The notes beneath the pieces are model-generated. The model searched no databases and was not told the DNA's origin. It worked only from the letters and a program-made list of their open reading frames with translations. Of a DNA stretch of 64,000 nucleotides, positions 47,101 to 57,170 are shown one piece after another. The translations under genes and the position numbers were made by a program. How positions within the stretch are numbered: position 1 is the stretch's first letter; each line of letters starts with the position of its first letter. The DNA is from Rostrohypoxylon terebratum (taxonomy: Eukaryota > Ascomycota > Sordariomycetes > Xylariales > Hypoxylaceae), in assembly GCA_022497145.1 (NCBI GenBank), contig MU385871.1, positions 124,001-188,000 on the forward strand, read 5' to 3'.

Positions 47101-50100
47101 TGCTAACGCTGGCAAGAAGATAGCTAGGATTATCGAGAACTTCCCGACCGTCTCTATCGATGCGGAGATAGCTCCTTTGAATAGGGATGTGTTGAGAATC
47201 AAGCTTTATATTACTCCGGACTTTAGGTGGAATGATCAAATGCATGGCACATCCGAGTCATTCTATATTTGGGTTGAGAATTCAGAAACCTCTGAAATTT
47301 ACCATCATGAATTTTTCATACTTAATCGAAGAAAGCTTTACGACGATCACGAACTCAATTTTACGATTCCTCTATCAGATCCGCTACCCAACCAGATCTA
47401 TGTCAGGGCCGTTTCGGACAAGTGGCTGGGAGCAGAGACCGTCAATCCCGTGTCTTTCCAGCACCTCATTCGTCCAGACACGGAGAGCGTCTATACGGAT
47501 TTACTGAATCTGCAGCCGTTACCCATTACTGCCCTCAAGAACCCTGGACTGGAAGAAATTTATGCGCAGAGGTTTCAGTACTTCAATCCCATGCAAACCC
47601 AGATATTCCACACACTTTACCACACGCCAGCCAATGTTCTCCTAGGATCACCCACTGGCAGTGGAAAGACCGTCGCCGCAGAATTGGCTATGTGGTGGGC
47701 ATTCCGAGAGCGCCCGGGCTCCAAAGTGGTCTATATTGCCCCGATGAAGGCCTTGGTTCGTGAGCGAGTCAAGGATTGGGGCGCTCGACTTTCTGGGCCA
47801 CTCGGTCTAAAGCTGGTCGAGTTAACAGGCGACAACACTCCAGACACCAGGACTATCAAGGATGCCGATATCATCATCACAACGCCCGAGAAGTGGGACG
47901 GTATTTCTCGTAGCTGGCAGACAAGAGGATATGTTCGTCAAGTGTCGCTCGTCATCATCGATGAGATTCATCTACTTGCCGGAGATCGAGGTCCTATTCT
48001 TGAGATTATCGTTTCTCGTATGAACTACATTGCCCAATCCACCGAGAAATCTGTCAGACTCCTCGGAATGTCTACTGCCTGTGCGAATGCAACGGATCTC
48101 GGCAACTGGTTAGGAGTTAAGGAAGGCTTGTTCAACTTCCGTCATTCTGTACGGCCTGTGCCACTGGAACTGTACATCGACGGGTTTCCGGAAGTGAGAG
48201 GATTCTGCCCATTGATGCAATCCATGAACCGGCCAACTTTCCTAGCAGTCAAGACTCACAGTCCTGACAAGCCCGTAATCGTATTTGTCCCGTCGCGACG
48301 ACAGACTAGACTGACTGCGAAAGATTTGATCAACTATTGTGGCATGGAAGACAATCCTAGGCGGTTTGTTCATATGTCGGAAGATGATCTCCAGCTTAAC
48401 CTTGCCAGGGTGAAAGATGAGGCGCTTAAAGAATCGATCAACTTCGGTATTGGACTTCACCATGCCGGTCTTGTTGAATCCGACCGACAGCTAGCCGAAG
48501 AGCTGTTCCTAAATAATAAGATCCAGATTTTGGTTGCAACGAGTACATTGGCCTGGGGTGTTAATCTTCCCGCTCATTTGGTGGTTGTAAAGGGTACTCA
48601 ATTTTACGATGCAAAAATTGAGGGATACAAGGACATGGATTTAACGGACGTCCTGCAAATGTTGGGTCGAGCTGGTCGTCCACAATTCGACAACTCTGGC
48701 GTTGCGCGCATATTCACTCAGGATGCAAAGAAGGATTTCTATAAGCACTTCTTACACACTGGCTTTCCAGTTGAATCGTCTCTACACACAGTCCTTGATA
48801 ACCATTTGTGTGCAGAAGTATCGGCTGAGACGATCACGACTAAACAAGATGCTCTTGATTATTTGACCTGGACGTTCTTCTTCCGTCGCTTACACAAGAA
48901 CCCTTCATACTATGGACTTGAGATATCTGCTGAAGAGCATAACACCATAGCTGCCCAGCAGATGGCAAATGAGTATATGGTCGATATGGTTAACAAAGCT
49001 CTAGATGAACTCGCAGTTTCGAAATGTGTCGAAATCTATCCTAATGGCGACGTGGACCCGACTCCCCTTGGTAAGATCATGAGTTACTACTATCTCTCAC
49101 ACAAGACGATCCGACATCTTGTCAAGCATGCGAAGCCAAAAGCAAGCTTCTTGGACGTACTTTCTTGGATGTCTCGTGCAACGGAATACGACGAGCTTCC
49201 CGTCCGACATAACGAAGATCTTATCAATGTAGAGTTATCGAAAAACCTCCCATTCGATGGTAATGCATTTGGACTGCCAATGTGGGATCCTCACGTTAAG
49301 GCTTTCCTCCTGCTCCAGGCACACATGGCGCGCATCGATCTCCCCATTACGGACTACGTCGGCGACCAAACCAGTGTCTTAGATCAGGCTATCCGTATCA
49401 TCCAAGCATCCATAGATGTTCTCACCGAATTGGGCTACCTGTCCAGCTGCCTCGAAATGATCAAACTACTCCAGTGCATCAAGTCCGCTCGCTGGCCTCA
49501 AGACGCCCCCTTGTCCATCCTTCCCGGAACCAACCCAGACAGCCTCAAAGACGACAAGACAACCCTCCAGAAACTAAGCGCCCTTGCCAACCCTCAGATC
49601 GAGGACCTAGCCCGCAAACTCAACGTGCCGAGCTCCCAACAACCCCGCTTCGCCAAAGCGGCCGCCATCGTCCCCAACGTCAGCGTGCGCGTCGAGGACG
49701 TGAAGGCACAGTCTCTAGTCGTCTTCATGAAACGCCTTAACCCCGTGACCGAGCGCGAAGCCCGCATCTACGCGCCCAGGTACCCGAAGCCGCAGAACGA
49801 GGGCTGGTTTGCCGTCGTCTGCGATGTGGCTCGCGACGAGATCATTGGGGTGAAGCGCGTTTCTTGGAGCCAGAAGGGAGCGGCTTCGTCGAACAATAAT
49901 AAGAAGTCTAGTAACGCGAAACAGAGTGCGGGCGTGCAGGTTGGGTCGATGCCGACGGCGAAGACGGTGCTGAAGTTGCCGGAACCGGGGGTGGGGGATG
50001 GTCCGAGAAAGGTTGATGTGCTGGTTTTGAGCGATGCGTATGTGGGCATGGAGTACCGCGTCATGGGGGTGGAGATACCGGCGCTGCCGACGGTGGATGA

Positions 50101-50173
50101 TGATGTGGATAAGTCTAAGGGGAAGGGGAAGCAGAAGGAAGGACAGGGAGAGGGAGAGGGTAGTACGGCGTGA
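44180..50173 (+). CDS. SLH1: Ski2-like double-cassette RNA helicase Slh1 (ASCC3), RQT complex
   Basis: An intronless 1,997-aa protein with the Brr2/Slh1 layout: an acidic N-terminus, helicase cassette 1, a Sec63 unit, helicase cassette 2 and a second Sec63 unit. Cassette 1 has Walker A APTGAGKT (297-304) and DEVH (419-422), with LSATLPN as motif III. Cassette 2 has GSPTGSGKT (from 1156) and DEIH (1261-1264), with the degenerate motif III STACANA. The DDVWDFIDD motif near residue 55 and the total length favour Slh1 over Brr2 (about 2,150 aa). Slh1 splits collided ribosomes in ribosome quality control with Cue3 and Rqt4. The Lys/Gly/Glu-rich tail (last about 25 aa) is low complexity. The start at 44180 has no better upstream in-frame ATG. 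Confidence 0.95.
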   Translation: MPPSMSEAEARWREQFAAMKAALADLKLPGKNPSIESELNLDFDLDDEDFTSGNSGDDVWDFIDDSEEDLYSSDFIEKANGQPGGGSYGPAWLSQQCSIIASKNGLSSDAFQAQVLDVLNSQRSEEELQSQLTDIVGFDDFEFIIEVLSHRHEITSSFAAQEPSGPTGRLLTKAERDEALRRKDLEHKNATLAPSMHKEVQYPHIYKAFNAGNTLSHTGAQYGMPVGTERKEKEKYEEFIVPAGKTGTLLPGHKLVNIADMDGLCRRTFKGYKALNRMQSLVYPVAYKSSENMLICAPTGAGKTDAAMLTILQTIGQYVTPNPIENTEATDFGVDTQDFKIVYVAPMKALAAEITEKLGKRLAWLGIQCREYTGDMHLTKSEIVQTQIIVTTPEKWDVVTRKGTGDTELVQKVRLLIIDEVHMLHDERGAVLESLVARTERQVESTQSLIRIVGLSATLPNYIDVADFLKVNRYAGLFYFDGSFRPVPLEQHFIGVRGKAGSKVSRENLDTVAFEKVQDMLEQDHQIMVFVHSRRDTLLTAKMLYQKASDQAATDLFDPAGHPYYEQAVRDMKSSKARELRDLLPKGLGIHHAGLTRSDRNLMENLFAKGVLKVLCCTATLAWGVNLPAAAVIIKGTQVYSAQEGKFVDLGILDVLQIFGRAGRPQFEDVGIGMICTTIDKLPHYLQSVTAQQPIESRFSSKLVDNLNAEVALGTVTSIPEAVQWIGYSYLFVRMQRNPMAYGIEWAEIRDDPTLVQRRRQLAIQAARTLQQSQMVIFNETTEELRSKDIGRIASQYYIQQTSIDIFNKRMRPHSTEADILKMISESGEFDNIQSRDNEADELTRLKEIAAPCDIGSGIDTPQAKTNILLQTYISRAQPEDFTLGNDLNYVAQQSGRICRALFMIALNRRWGHQCLVLLTLSKSIERRIWPFEHPLHQFDLPKSVLNQIDAKDTLTIETLRDMETAEIGSLVHNANAGKKIARIIENFPTVSIDAEIAPLNRDVLRIKLYITPDFRWNDQMHGTSESFYIWVENSETSEIYHHEFFILNRRKLYDDHELNFTIPLSDPLPNQIYVRAVSDKWLGAETVNPVSFQHLIRPDTESVYTDLLNLQPLPITALKNPGLEEIYAQRFQYFNPMQTQIFHTLYHTPANVLLGSPTGSGKTVAAELAMWWAFRERPGSKVVYIAPMKALVRERVKDWGARLSGPLGLKLVELTGDNTPDTRTIKDADIIITTPEKWDGISRSWQTRGYVRQVSLVIIDEIHLLAGDRGPILEIIVSRMNYIAQSTEKSVRLLGMSTACANATDLGNWLGVKEGLFNFRHSVRPVPLELYIDGFPEVRGFCPLMQSMNRPTFLAVKTHSPDKPVIVFVPSRRQTRLTAKDLINYCGMEDNPRRFVHMSEDDLQLNLARVKDEALKESINFGIGLHHAGLVESDRQLAEELFLNNKIQILVATSTLAWGVNLPAHLVVVKGTQFYDAKIEGYKDMDLTDVLQMLGRAGRPQFDNSGVARIFTQDAKKDFYKHFLHTGFPVESSLHTVLDNHLCAEVSAETITTKQDALDYLTWTFFFRRLHKNPSYYGLEISAEEHNTIAAQQMANEYMVDMVNKALDELAVSKCVEIYPNGDVDPTPLGKIMSYYYLSHKTIRHLVKHAKPKASFLDVLSWMSRATEYDELPVRHNEDLINVELSKNLPFDGNAFGLPMWDPHVKAFLLLQAHMARIDLPITDYVGDQTSVLDQAIRIIQASIDVLTELGYLSSCLEMIKLLQCIKSARWPQDAPLSILPGTNPDSLKDDKTTLQKLSALANPQIEDLARKLNVPSSQQPRFAKAAAIVPNVSVRVEDVKAQSLVVFMKRLNPVTEREARIYAPRYPKPQNEGWFAVVCDVARDEIIGVKRVSWSQKGAASSNNNKKSSNAKQSAGVQVGSMPTAKTVLKLPEPGVGDGPRKVDVLVLSDAYVGMEYRVMGVEIPALPTVDDDVDKSKGKGKQKEGQGEGEGSTA

Positions 50174-50891
50174 TGAGACGGTTGATCTAGACGAGGATAT
50201 CTAGAGTTGATTTGGGAGATGAGAAATGCAAAGACGAATCAAGATGGATTGCAAATGTACTGATCACACCGTAAAGAAACATGCACATCAACATCCCACA
50301 TCCCCAAACTTCAAAACGAAGACGGACAGGTTAAACGAAGAAATACCCGTGATTATGCATTCGTATCTCGCGAGAGAAGCCCAAACTATACTTGATAATC
50401 ATTACCGATGCAATTAATAACCATGAATGACCCAAACACTTTAACCACCGTCGTTCGTCGATAACGTTTCATTACTTCATTACTCCAAGGGCCATGCCAT
50501 ATAAACCATATAACCATGCCGATGCTATATAAAGTGCGCGTGCGAGCGTGCGTGCGAGAGAGAAAGACCAGAGAACCCCGATGAACGCCGATTCGAAATA
50601 TGCCAGTCCGAACGCCGTACCTTGGTAAAAATAGACGATGCCTGCCCAACCCGATCCCGGCCGTGTCACCAATTAAACACCTTGTCCGTCGACTCCGCGT
50701 GTTCTCGTTGTCGTGCTTCGCAATTTGGAAAATTAGGTTCCTCCGGGGGTTGTGTATGGGAGGGCTGCTGTTGGTTGTCCTGGGTGAGAGTCGATTGGTC
50801 GAGATTTCGTAGCCTCTGATAGGGCGTATGTATATATGTATGTATGTATGTATATCTTTGCTCAACCGCCCAACACCGAAAAAAAACCCAT
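50174..50891. other. Convergent intergenic region
   Basis: 3' flanks of two converging genes. A GTAT microsatellite lies at 50,826-50,856. The 207-aa minus-strand frame across this gap looks non-coding. Confidence 0.5.
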
Positions 50892-51964
50892 TCAACAACA
50901 TCTCCTCCCCTTCCTGCCCTGCTCCTCGCCCTCCCTCTGCTGCTCTCCCCCGCTCGACGCGGGATTCTCCACCGTGACCGCGGGCGAGAAATTCGGCGAG
51001 AACAGCCAACTCCGTCGATCCCTGCCGACTCTAAAGCTACCTCGGGGGTTGGCGCCGTCGAAGTAGCTCCCGCCGGGCCCGATGGCGCCGTCGCCGCCGT
51101 CGTAGCCGGGGGTGCCCGGGGTGGCGGTGGCGGCGAGGATGGCCTGCTGGATCTTGCGGTTCTGCTCGACGAGCTTGCGGGCGACGACGCGGAAGACCTC
51201 CTCGACGCCCTCGCCGCTCTCGGCGCTGATCTCGTGGCACGCGTCCCAGCCGACCTCCTGGCCCCAGAAGCCGCTGCTGCGCTTGCTACTCGGGCTACGC
51301 GGCTCCTGGGCGCTGGACGCCGCGGGCGTCGCTGCGACGCTCGACTGGCTGGCCCCCGGCCCAGGTGGCAGAGTCGTCAGGCCGCTCGGGGTCGCGGTGG
51401 GGGGTGGGGTAGAACCCAGGCCCGGGGCGAGGTTCTCTGCGACGTAGGCTATGCACCGCTCGAAGGGGACTTCGCGGCGCGTGGGGTCGCGCGCGACGAT
51501 GTCGGCTTTGGTGCCTACGACGTGCAGGACGATGTCTGGGGGCAGGTTGCGGCGCAGCTCGGTGAGCCACATGCCCATCTCGGCGAAGGACTGGGCGTCG
51601 GTGATGGAGTAGCAGAGGATGCAGGCGTTCGCGCCGCGGTAGTAGAGGCGGGATATCGAGCGGAAGCGTTCTTGGCCGGCTGGATTTGGAGGACGTGGGG
51701 TTAGTGGTGGGTCTTCTTTGGGTGATTGGGCAATTGAGGGTTGATGAGAAAGGGAGAGGATAATTAATTACCTGTGTCCCATATCTGAAGACGGACTACT
51801 GTGTCGGTATCGCCATCGATGACTCTCTTGGTCATGAAACTCGCTCCGACGGTGGAGGTGGTCTGGGCGGGATTGAAGGCGCCCTTGCAATATCGGGTGA
51901 CGAGAGAGGTCTTGCCGACGCCTTGGGAGCCGAGGACGACTATCTTGGCCTCGAGAGAGGACAT
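50892..51964 (-). CDS. Rab-family small GTPase, large form
   Basis: Two exons (51964-51772 and 51679-50892) with a 92-nt intron that splits the DTAGQE motif, giving 326 aa. It has P-loop GSQGVGKT (12-19), switch I region TTSTVGASF, WDTAGQERFRSISRLYYRGA and a C-terminal Cys-Cys. The G4 motif reads GTKAD rather than NKxD. A Pro/Ser/Ala-rich insert of about 55 residues separates G4 from the G5-like ISAESGEGVEEVF. A long Gly/Ser-rich tail follows before RRCC. These features match a filamentous-fungal Rab group near Rab5/Rab21/Rab22, which suggests an endosomal role (inferred). Very GC-rich third positions in exon 2 differ from most of the window. Confidence 0.88.
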
Positions 51965-53311
51965 GGCGGAGGTAGATCCAATGGATACGGATTATGCCAC
52001 GATAACCTCAGGTGTGTATGTAGAAGACTCGGGACCGATCCGAAATAGAGCGGGAAAGGTAGATAAGGACTATCGAGTATATTTCAATAGAGGGAGACCT
52101 TAGGACCTAGGTAAGGAATGACTCGGAATTTCGATGGCAGGTAATCGGGAGACACTGGAGGCAACTGGTGGAGGCACTGGAGGTGCTGGAGGTGCTGGGG
52201 GGATCCCGGGAGGTGCTAGAACGAGTGACTTCGCCGCTCGAGGTTTGGGTTGCGGGTCTGGATCGTCATGCTCCTTCTCGAATAGTTGAAAATGTTCAAA
52301 ATGTCGAAAATGTTGAAAATGTTGAAAAATAAATATGATAAATATGATAAACAATAAGATTATGCTAAAGCAGGGACAGGAAGCTTCGATAGAGATGATG
52401 TACTAGTACTAGTACTAGGTAGTCGTACTACTACCTAGTAGTATTGAGACACATCTACTATTTTATGCCGTTTTGTGTCGGTTTGTGTCATATTTTATGT
52501 CGTATTACATATTACATACTATGTATTATGTATTATATAGTTGAATATAGTCGAACTAAATCGGTGATGTCAATCATCGTTAAAGGCAGAAGTGCGACGA
52601 CGTGAAGGATTTGAAGGAGATGGATATGTTGTATGATTAGTAGATTCCGTCGATTCTGATGTTATGCAACAAGGGTCCTCCGAGGCCACTCTGCCGTTCT
52701 GCTACTCTGCCACTTTGGGTCTGGAACTGCCCTAGCTTTGTTGGTAGGATACACTAACTCGTCCCTCATCGAAGGTCACATTGAGGGTCGCATCCTACGA
52801 CGTACTATTAGTACATATCAGCTGGTCTAACGAATAATAGCGGGTGACCGAACAAGCTGGGGTAAGGTAAGTTCCCTAACAATGGGAAACTACCTAGGTA
52901 TTAATCGATTGTTTGAGCCAAAACATACCTAGTAGGGGACAACAAGTCGTAGACAATGCTTCGTACATCTTTCGTGAAACCTGCCCAGCCATCGTATTTC
53001 GAAAATGTCGTACACATTAAAGTGTGAAAATTGAAAAGCGAAAAGCGAAAAGTGAAAAGTGAAACAAAACCTTGAGGATAAGATCAATTTCACAAAGCAG
53101 AATTATGTAGGACTAGGTATGCATCACGTGATACCATTTATGAAAACCCTCCTACTTTTATACCCCTCTTATTACTCCAAATGCCATGTCTGCATGTCCA
53201 ACCATTTTCCCCAAATATCAACTCTTGCTCTTCAACTCTTTCTCTTCCATATGCCGCATCTACCCTGACAGCCTGATAGCCTGACGGTCTGACTCCCGAG
53301 GTCTCATGCCC
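51965..53311. other. Intergenic, no gene seen
   Basis: 1.35 kb with AT-rich simple repeats: GAAAATGTT/AAATATGAT units at about 52,273-52,352, CTAGTA palindromes at about 52,400-52,443, and GAAAAGCG/GAAAAGTG at about 53,031-53,063. TACCTAGGTA is at 52,891-52,900. The 84-aa Pro-rich frame on the minus strand (52100-52354) looks spurious. The Rab promoter should lie at the left end. Confidence 0.5.
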
Positions 53312-54976
53312 TTAGGCTTGGGTAGTTCCCTGTTCCTTTCCTTCACCGGCAGCAGCCGGAGGTTCCCCCTTCTTACGCGACAGGTCTTGAAGCACTTTCA
53401 CTTTGGCCAACCATTGCACCCTAGACGCCTCCAATACCGTTTTCATCTGCCTGCGCTGGGTGATGGCAAGCCACAAGACGATCACTAATACAGTGAAAGG
53501 GATGGTGAAAGCCCAGTACATCCAGAAATTCTCGCCCACGATATCATCTCCGTTCCAATTCAAAGACGGTACGGCAAATAGTGTGGCGAAGAAAGTTCCG
53601 GGCAGAAACACCATCGTCATCACCGCGATCACTTTCATCGACGAGCTATCGATCTTGGCCGCCTTGGTCAGTTCAACGCTGACCTCGGATAACCTCACAC
53701 CAGCCCTCGATAACTCGATGCTGGCCATTGTATCTTCACGCATTATAGCCCGCGCAATCTGAGTGTGACATTGGTGTTAGCCCGAGGTCATATTCATATT
53801 CATATTATTTCATGTGTTTATAAGTAGGTAGTGAAATCCATGGATGCCTTGACCTACTTTATTCTGGAAGTCGTCATTCCTCCGCAATTCCCATTCAAGC
53901 TCGCGTTTCATGAGAAAGATTTGCAATTCCAATTGAGTGAAGAACTCTTTCAGTTCTATAGTATGACTATCGGTAGCATTTCGAGATGCGGCGTCAGAAA
54001 TCATATGCTTCCGTAGGAAGTTGGCAATATCATCTAAAATATAGAAATCGCGTTGAATTAATCGCAAACTGGCACGATTCCAGTCCCATGTGCGAAGGTT
54101 GTCCTCGCTGAAAACGTCGAAGTCACCAGCATACGAATAGTCGGAGAAGTCTTCCACCAGCGCATTCATCAATACCAATGGCAAAAAGTATTCGTTCCGG
54201 CATAGTCTCTTCCTGTTGGTTATATTGGCAATCGCACAATCCAACGATCTTCTAGCCGTCGCCCCTGACGTCTGAAAACAGAAGCATATCGTGCATTTCG
54301 TGGCTTTGCTGTACGATCCTGTGAGTGCTTTGATTAGCAGGAATCAACTTAACCTAGCTACGATTGGAATATATAATATAAATGGTAGATGTACCATATA
54401 TGGTAAAATATTTGTTATTGAAGACGGTGTTTACCAATTTTCCCTCTGCGTGAAGTTCTTGTTCCATGATTTGACATCCGACAGCATCCTGCATGTTGAT
54501 CAAATATGACTTGACCCCTCGTTCCGTAAGCAAATCGAAGATCCAACCAAATTCCGGGTTCTGATCATCAGACCGCATCCAGACACCGACTTGAAATATG
54601 ACGAACTTGAAATTTGACTTTTTAGAATCGGCTTGTATATAATCCTGTATCTCATCCACGTGCATCGTTTGGTCCGTGTTAGAAATGGCATTCTCCGAAA
54701 CCGTCAATTCGAACACCCTGCATTCGGGTTTTTTGTTCTTAATCTGGCACAGAAATTTGTTACGATCTTGTTGTCGAAGGGACTCCATTCTTCTCGCTAA
54801 GAATATAATAATAGAGAAGAAGAACACGTTCAAAAGAGAGAGGGAGAGAGAGAGATCAATTATAGCGGACATATATTACCTGTCAGCTGGGCTGAGCGAG
54901 GCTGGGGTCCCCATATGAGGTCGTATTCAGACCAGGATTCATATTTAGAGGTCCCACATCGGGTAGCCTTATCCAT
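53312..54976 (-). CDS. CorA-like two-helix membrane protein, GMN motif absent
   Basis: Best model has four exons (54976-54880, 54796-54435, 54271-53858, 53758-53312), 439 aa. The second intron's acceptor (GTTTTCAG before 54271) is the least certain point. The N-terminal half has a globular region and SLDCAIANITNRKRLCR. A charged helical region follows (ELEWELRRNDDFQNK|IARAIMRED), as in the CorA stalk. The C-terminus has two membrane helices: SMKVIAVMTMVFLPGTFFATLFA and FWMYWAFTIPFTVLVIVLWLA. CorA channels carry Gly-Met-Asn after the first helix; here the equivalent loop is VPSLNWNGDD, so Mg transport is not supported. Many fungi have such CorA-like proteins of unknown role. A small extra exon between 54272 and 54434 is possible. 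Confidence 0.7.
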
Positions 54977-55282
54977 CTACCTTGCCTTAGTGCCCAAGGG
55001 GGAACTACATATGTATATGCATACTTTTGTCGAGGAGAGTGGGTGAACATCTGCCTTGTCTTATAGAGAGGTTCACTGGATAGTACTCAACTACCAAAGT
55101 AGCTCATATGTGCAATTATCGTCGTGTTGCCAGGAGAGGTCTTGGTACTATCATTTTACTCGTAGGTTCGATAGATCAATTCACACCTGTAACAAAGATG
55201 TTGATTCTATAAATTCGACCGTCGTATTAGGCTTCGAACAGAAACAGAGCCCTCGTGCTCAGACCTAGCGCGACCCAGGCCG
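54977..55282. other. Intergenic, no gene seen
   Basis: About 300 bp between the start of the CorA-like gene and the stop of the NmrA-like gene, both on the minus strand. It should contain the promoter of the CorA-like gene. Confidence 0.45.
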
Positions 55283-56594
55283 TCACTTTCCTCCCCAGTA
55301 CTTCTTGACGAAGTCCTCGACTTGAGTAAACTTATAGTCAGGAAGGAGCTTGTTCCATTCGTCCGAAACGTCATAAGCACCACGGTGAACGCCCTGGAGA
55401 ATACTTCTAGTCGCGTACTCCATGAACTCTTCGATAACCTCCGGCGCAGCAGTATGGAGGTCGAAGCTACTGTCAATAGGGGGTGGCTCTGTTTTGGTCT
55501 TGGCCTCGAGGTCCTCTAGCTTATGCCACTTGACCGTGAATGGTCTGCCTGCGAAGATTATCAGTACCCCAACTCCCCGATCGTCCGCTCACATTAGGTA
55601 GGAGTAACTACTTACCAATCGACTCTCCTAGTTTAAGCATGTCTCCGATAGTGACTCGAGTCCCGACAAGACCGCCGACTGCAGGCCATTCGCCCTCATA
55701 TTCGACAGCGCGGGCAGCCACGCCGGCGATGTCTTGAACGGTGGTCCACGCGATGGCGTCATCGTACGCGCCTTCGATCGCAGTGGCGCGTTGGTTCTCG
55801 AAGTCAAACAGGAAGGGGATCGTGGAGACGTGGTTCGCACTCTTCTGCGGGTGGCTGAGATAGTTCATGAAAAAGCCAACTTGGAACCTAGTATACTCGA
55901 TGACCTTCGGTAGGTACCTCGTTAGTCTCGGAATTCTTGTGTAATATTACGTATCAGATACTGATAGGTCAAGAGTGGAAATACCTTCTTGTCTCTGTTG
56001 ACTTCTTCTAGGTAGCGGGCGACCTCGACCTTGCCCGCATACCATGGAATTGCGTCAAGCGAGTTCTCTAACTTGACACCCCTAGCTATTTATTAGAATA
56101 GAATCGGTGACTGCTTGGAAAGGAAACAATGCTTACGTTGCCCATTCAGACGGAGCGAAGCGCTTGACGCCAGCCTCGATAGAGGCATCGATAATTCGTT
56201 TCTGGATTTCGTTTCCTTGATCAAGGTGGACAGGGAAGAAGCACAGAACCGTCTCTACACCCTTCAAGGTGTTGACAAGCTCTTTCTTGTCGTAATTCGT
56301 CTGGACATATTTGACTCCGGCGATGGGAGGATATTTGGCGGGGTCCTTGTTTTTATGTCAGCTTAAATGGAAGCATTCGTGGAGTATGGGACTGGGATAA
56401 TTACCTTTCGGACCAAGGCAATTATCTCGTGCTTCTTTGACTCGACAAGCTTGTCAATGACCTCCTTTGCCAGCTCTGTAGTAATTGGTCATTGGTCAGT
56501 AATGTAATTTACGTGGAACTGGACTAGATTCAGGGGTTGAACGCCACAAAAGCCACTTACGGCTCGAAGCTGCCACGATTGCGACCTTGACCAT
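55283..56594 (-). CDS. NmrA-like/isoflavone-reductase-like NAD(P)-binding protein
   Basis: Six exons (56594-56561, 56475-56405, 56345-56137, 56081-55985, 55904-55616, 55548-55283) give 321 aa; all junctions keep frame. The Rossmann start is MVKVAIVAASSQLAKEV, followed by EIIALVRK, ETVLCFFPVHLDQGNEIQ, DASIEAGVKRFAPSEW, and FFMNYLSHP with a typical NmrA-type C-terminal half (AYDDAIAWTTVQDIAGVAA). Members either reduce small molecules or act as redox-sensing regulators. The usual GxxGxxG has lost its glycines (AASSQLA), while the following Ser-Gln-Leu pattern resembles a known fungal subgroup. The catalytic Lys of isoflavone reductases (in a Yx3K-like context) is not clear: GVKRFAPSEW is present, but the downstream K is uncertain. 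Function unknown. Confidence 0.88.
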
Positions 56595-57170
56595 TTTTGC
56601 TAAGTAATTGATTTCTTTTCCTAGGAAAGCAACTGTTTTTGACTGTTGTTTTGAAGATGGCTGTGAATGTGCCGAATCTGTGGATGTCGATGTCCTTCTA
56701 CACAACTGTTTCCCTTCCCCAAACGTGCCGTATTTATAGATTCTCCCATCATCCTCATGAGTGAAATGTTAGGACAGCTTATTCCTAACATTGCGTGATG
56801 ACAATCGATATAGAGACAAATTCACGTAACCAACAGTTTGCGGCTTGGTGTTTTAACGGCATCGGAGACTTTGAAATCTAAGCTGACCGATTTTGTACCC
56901 CTGAGCGGTTATGTGATCGGGAGGAATTAGGCCGTGCCAAGCCGCGTCTTTGCTACCGTAATGACGCCCCGTGACGCCAACGCCGATTCGAGATCCTTGC
57001 AGGAGCCTCCAGGAACGATAATTACATCCGTCCCCGGGAAGAAATCTGATAAATCAACAACCAACTCGGATACTTTCCCAGATTGCGGTTACATAACCGC
57101 TTAGGTCACAGCTTACCTTAGGACCTAGGACCTAGGTAGGTACATATATCTTGCCCGTCAATTATTCGAT
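56595..57170. promoter_or_regulatory. Divergent promoter region
   Basis: 576 bp between the NmrA-like and bZIP-like genes, which read outward. It contains a CCTAGG doublet (57124-57136), about 35 bp before the bZIP-like start codon. Divergent pairing of a regulator with a reductase is common in fungal metabolic clusters, but co-regulation here is only a guess. Confidence 0.45.

Noticed and set aside
44180..50173. Assignment of the large helicase as Brr2
   Set aside because: Length below 2,000 aa and the DDVWDFIDD N-terminus fit Slh1/ASCC3 better than Brr2.
52100..52354. 84-aa minus-strand frame with Phe/His repeats and Pro-rich tail
   Set aside because: Made of AT-rich and GGAGGTGCT-type simple repeats; no conserved character.
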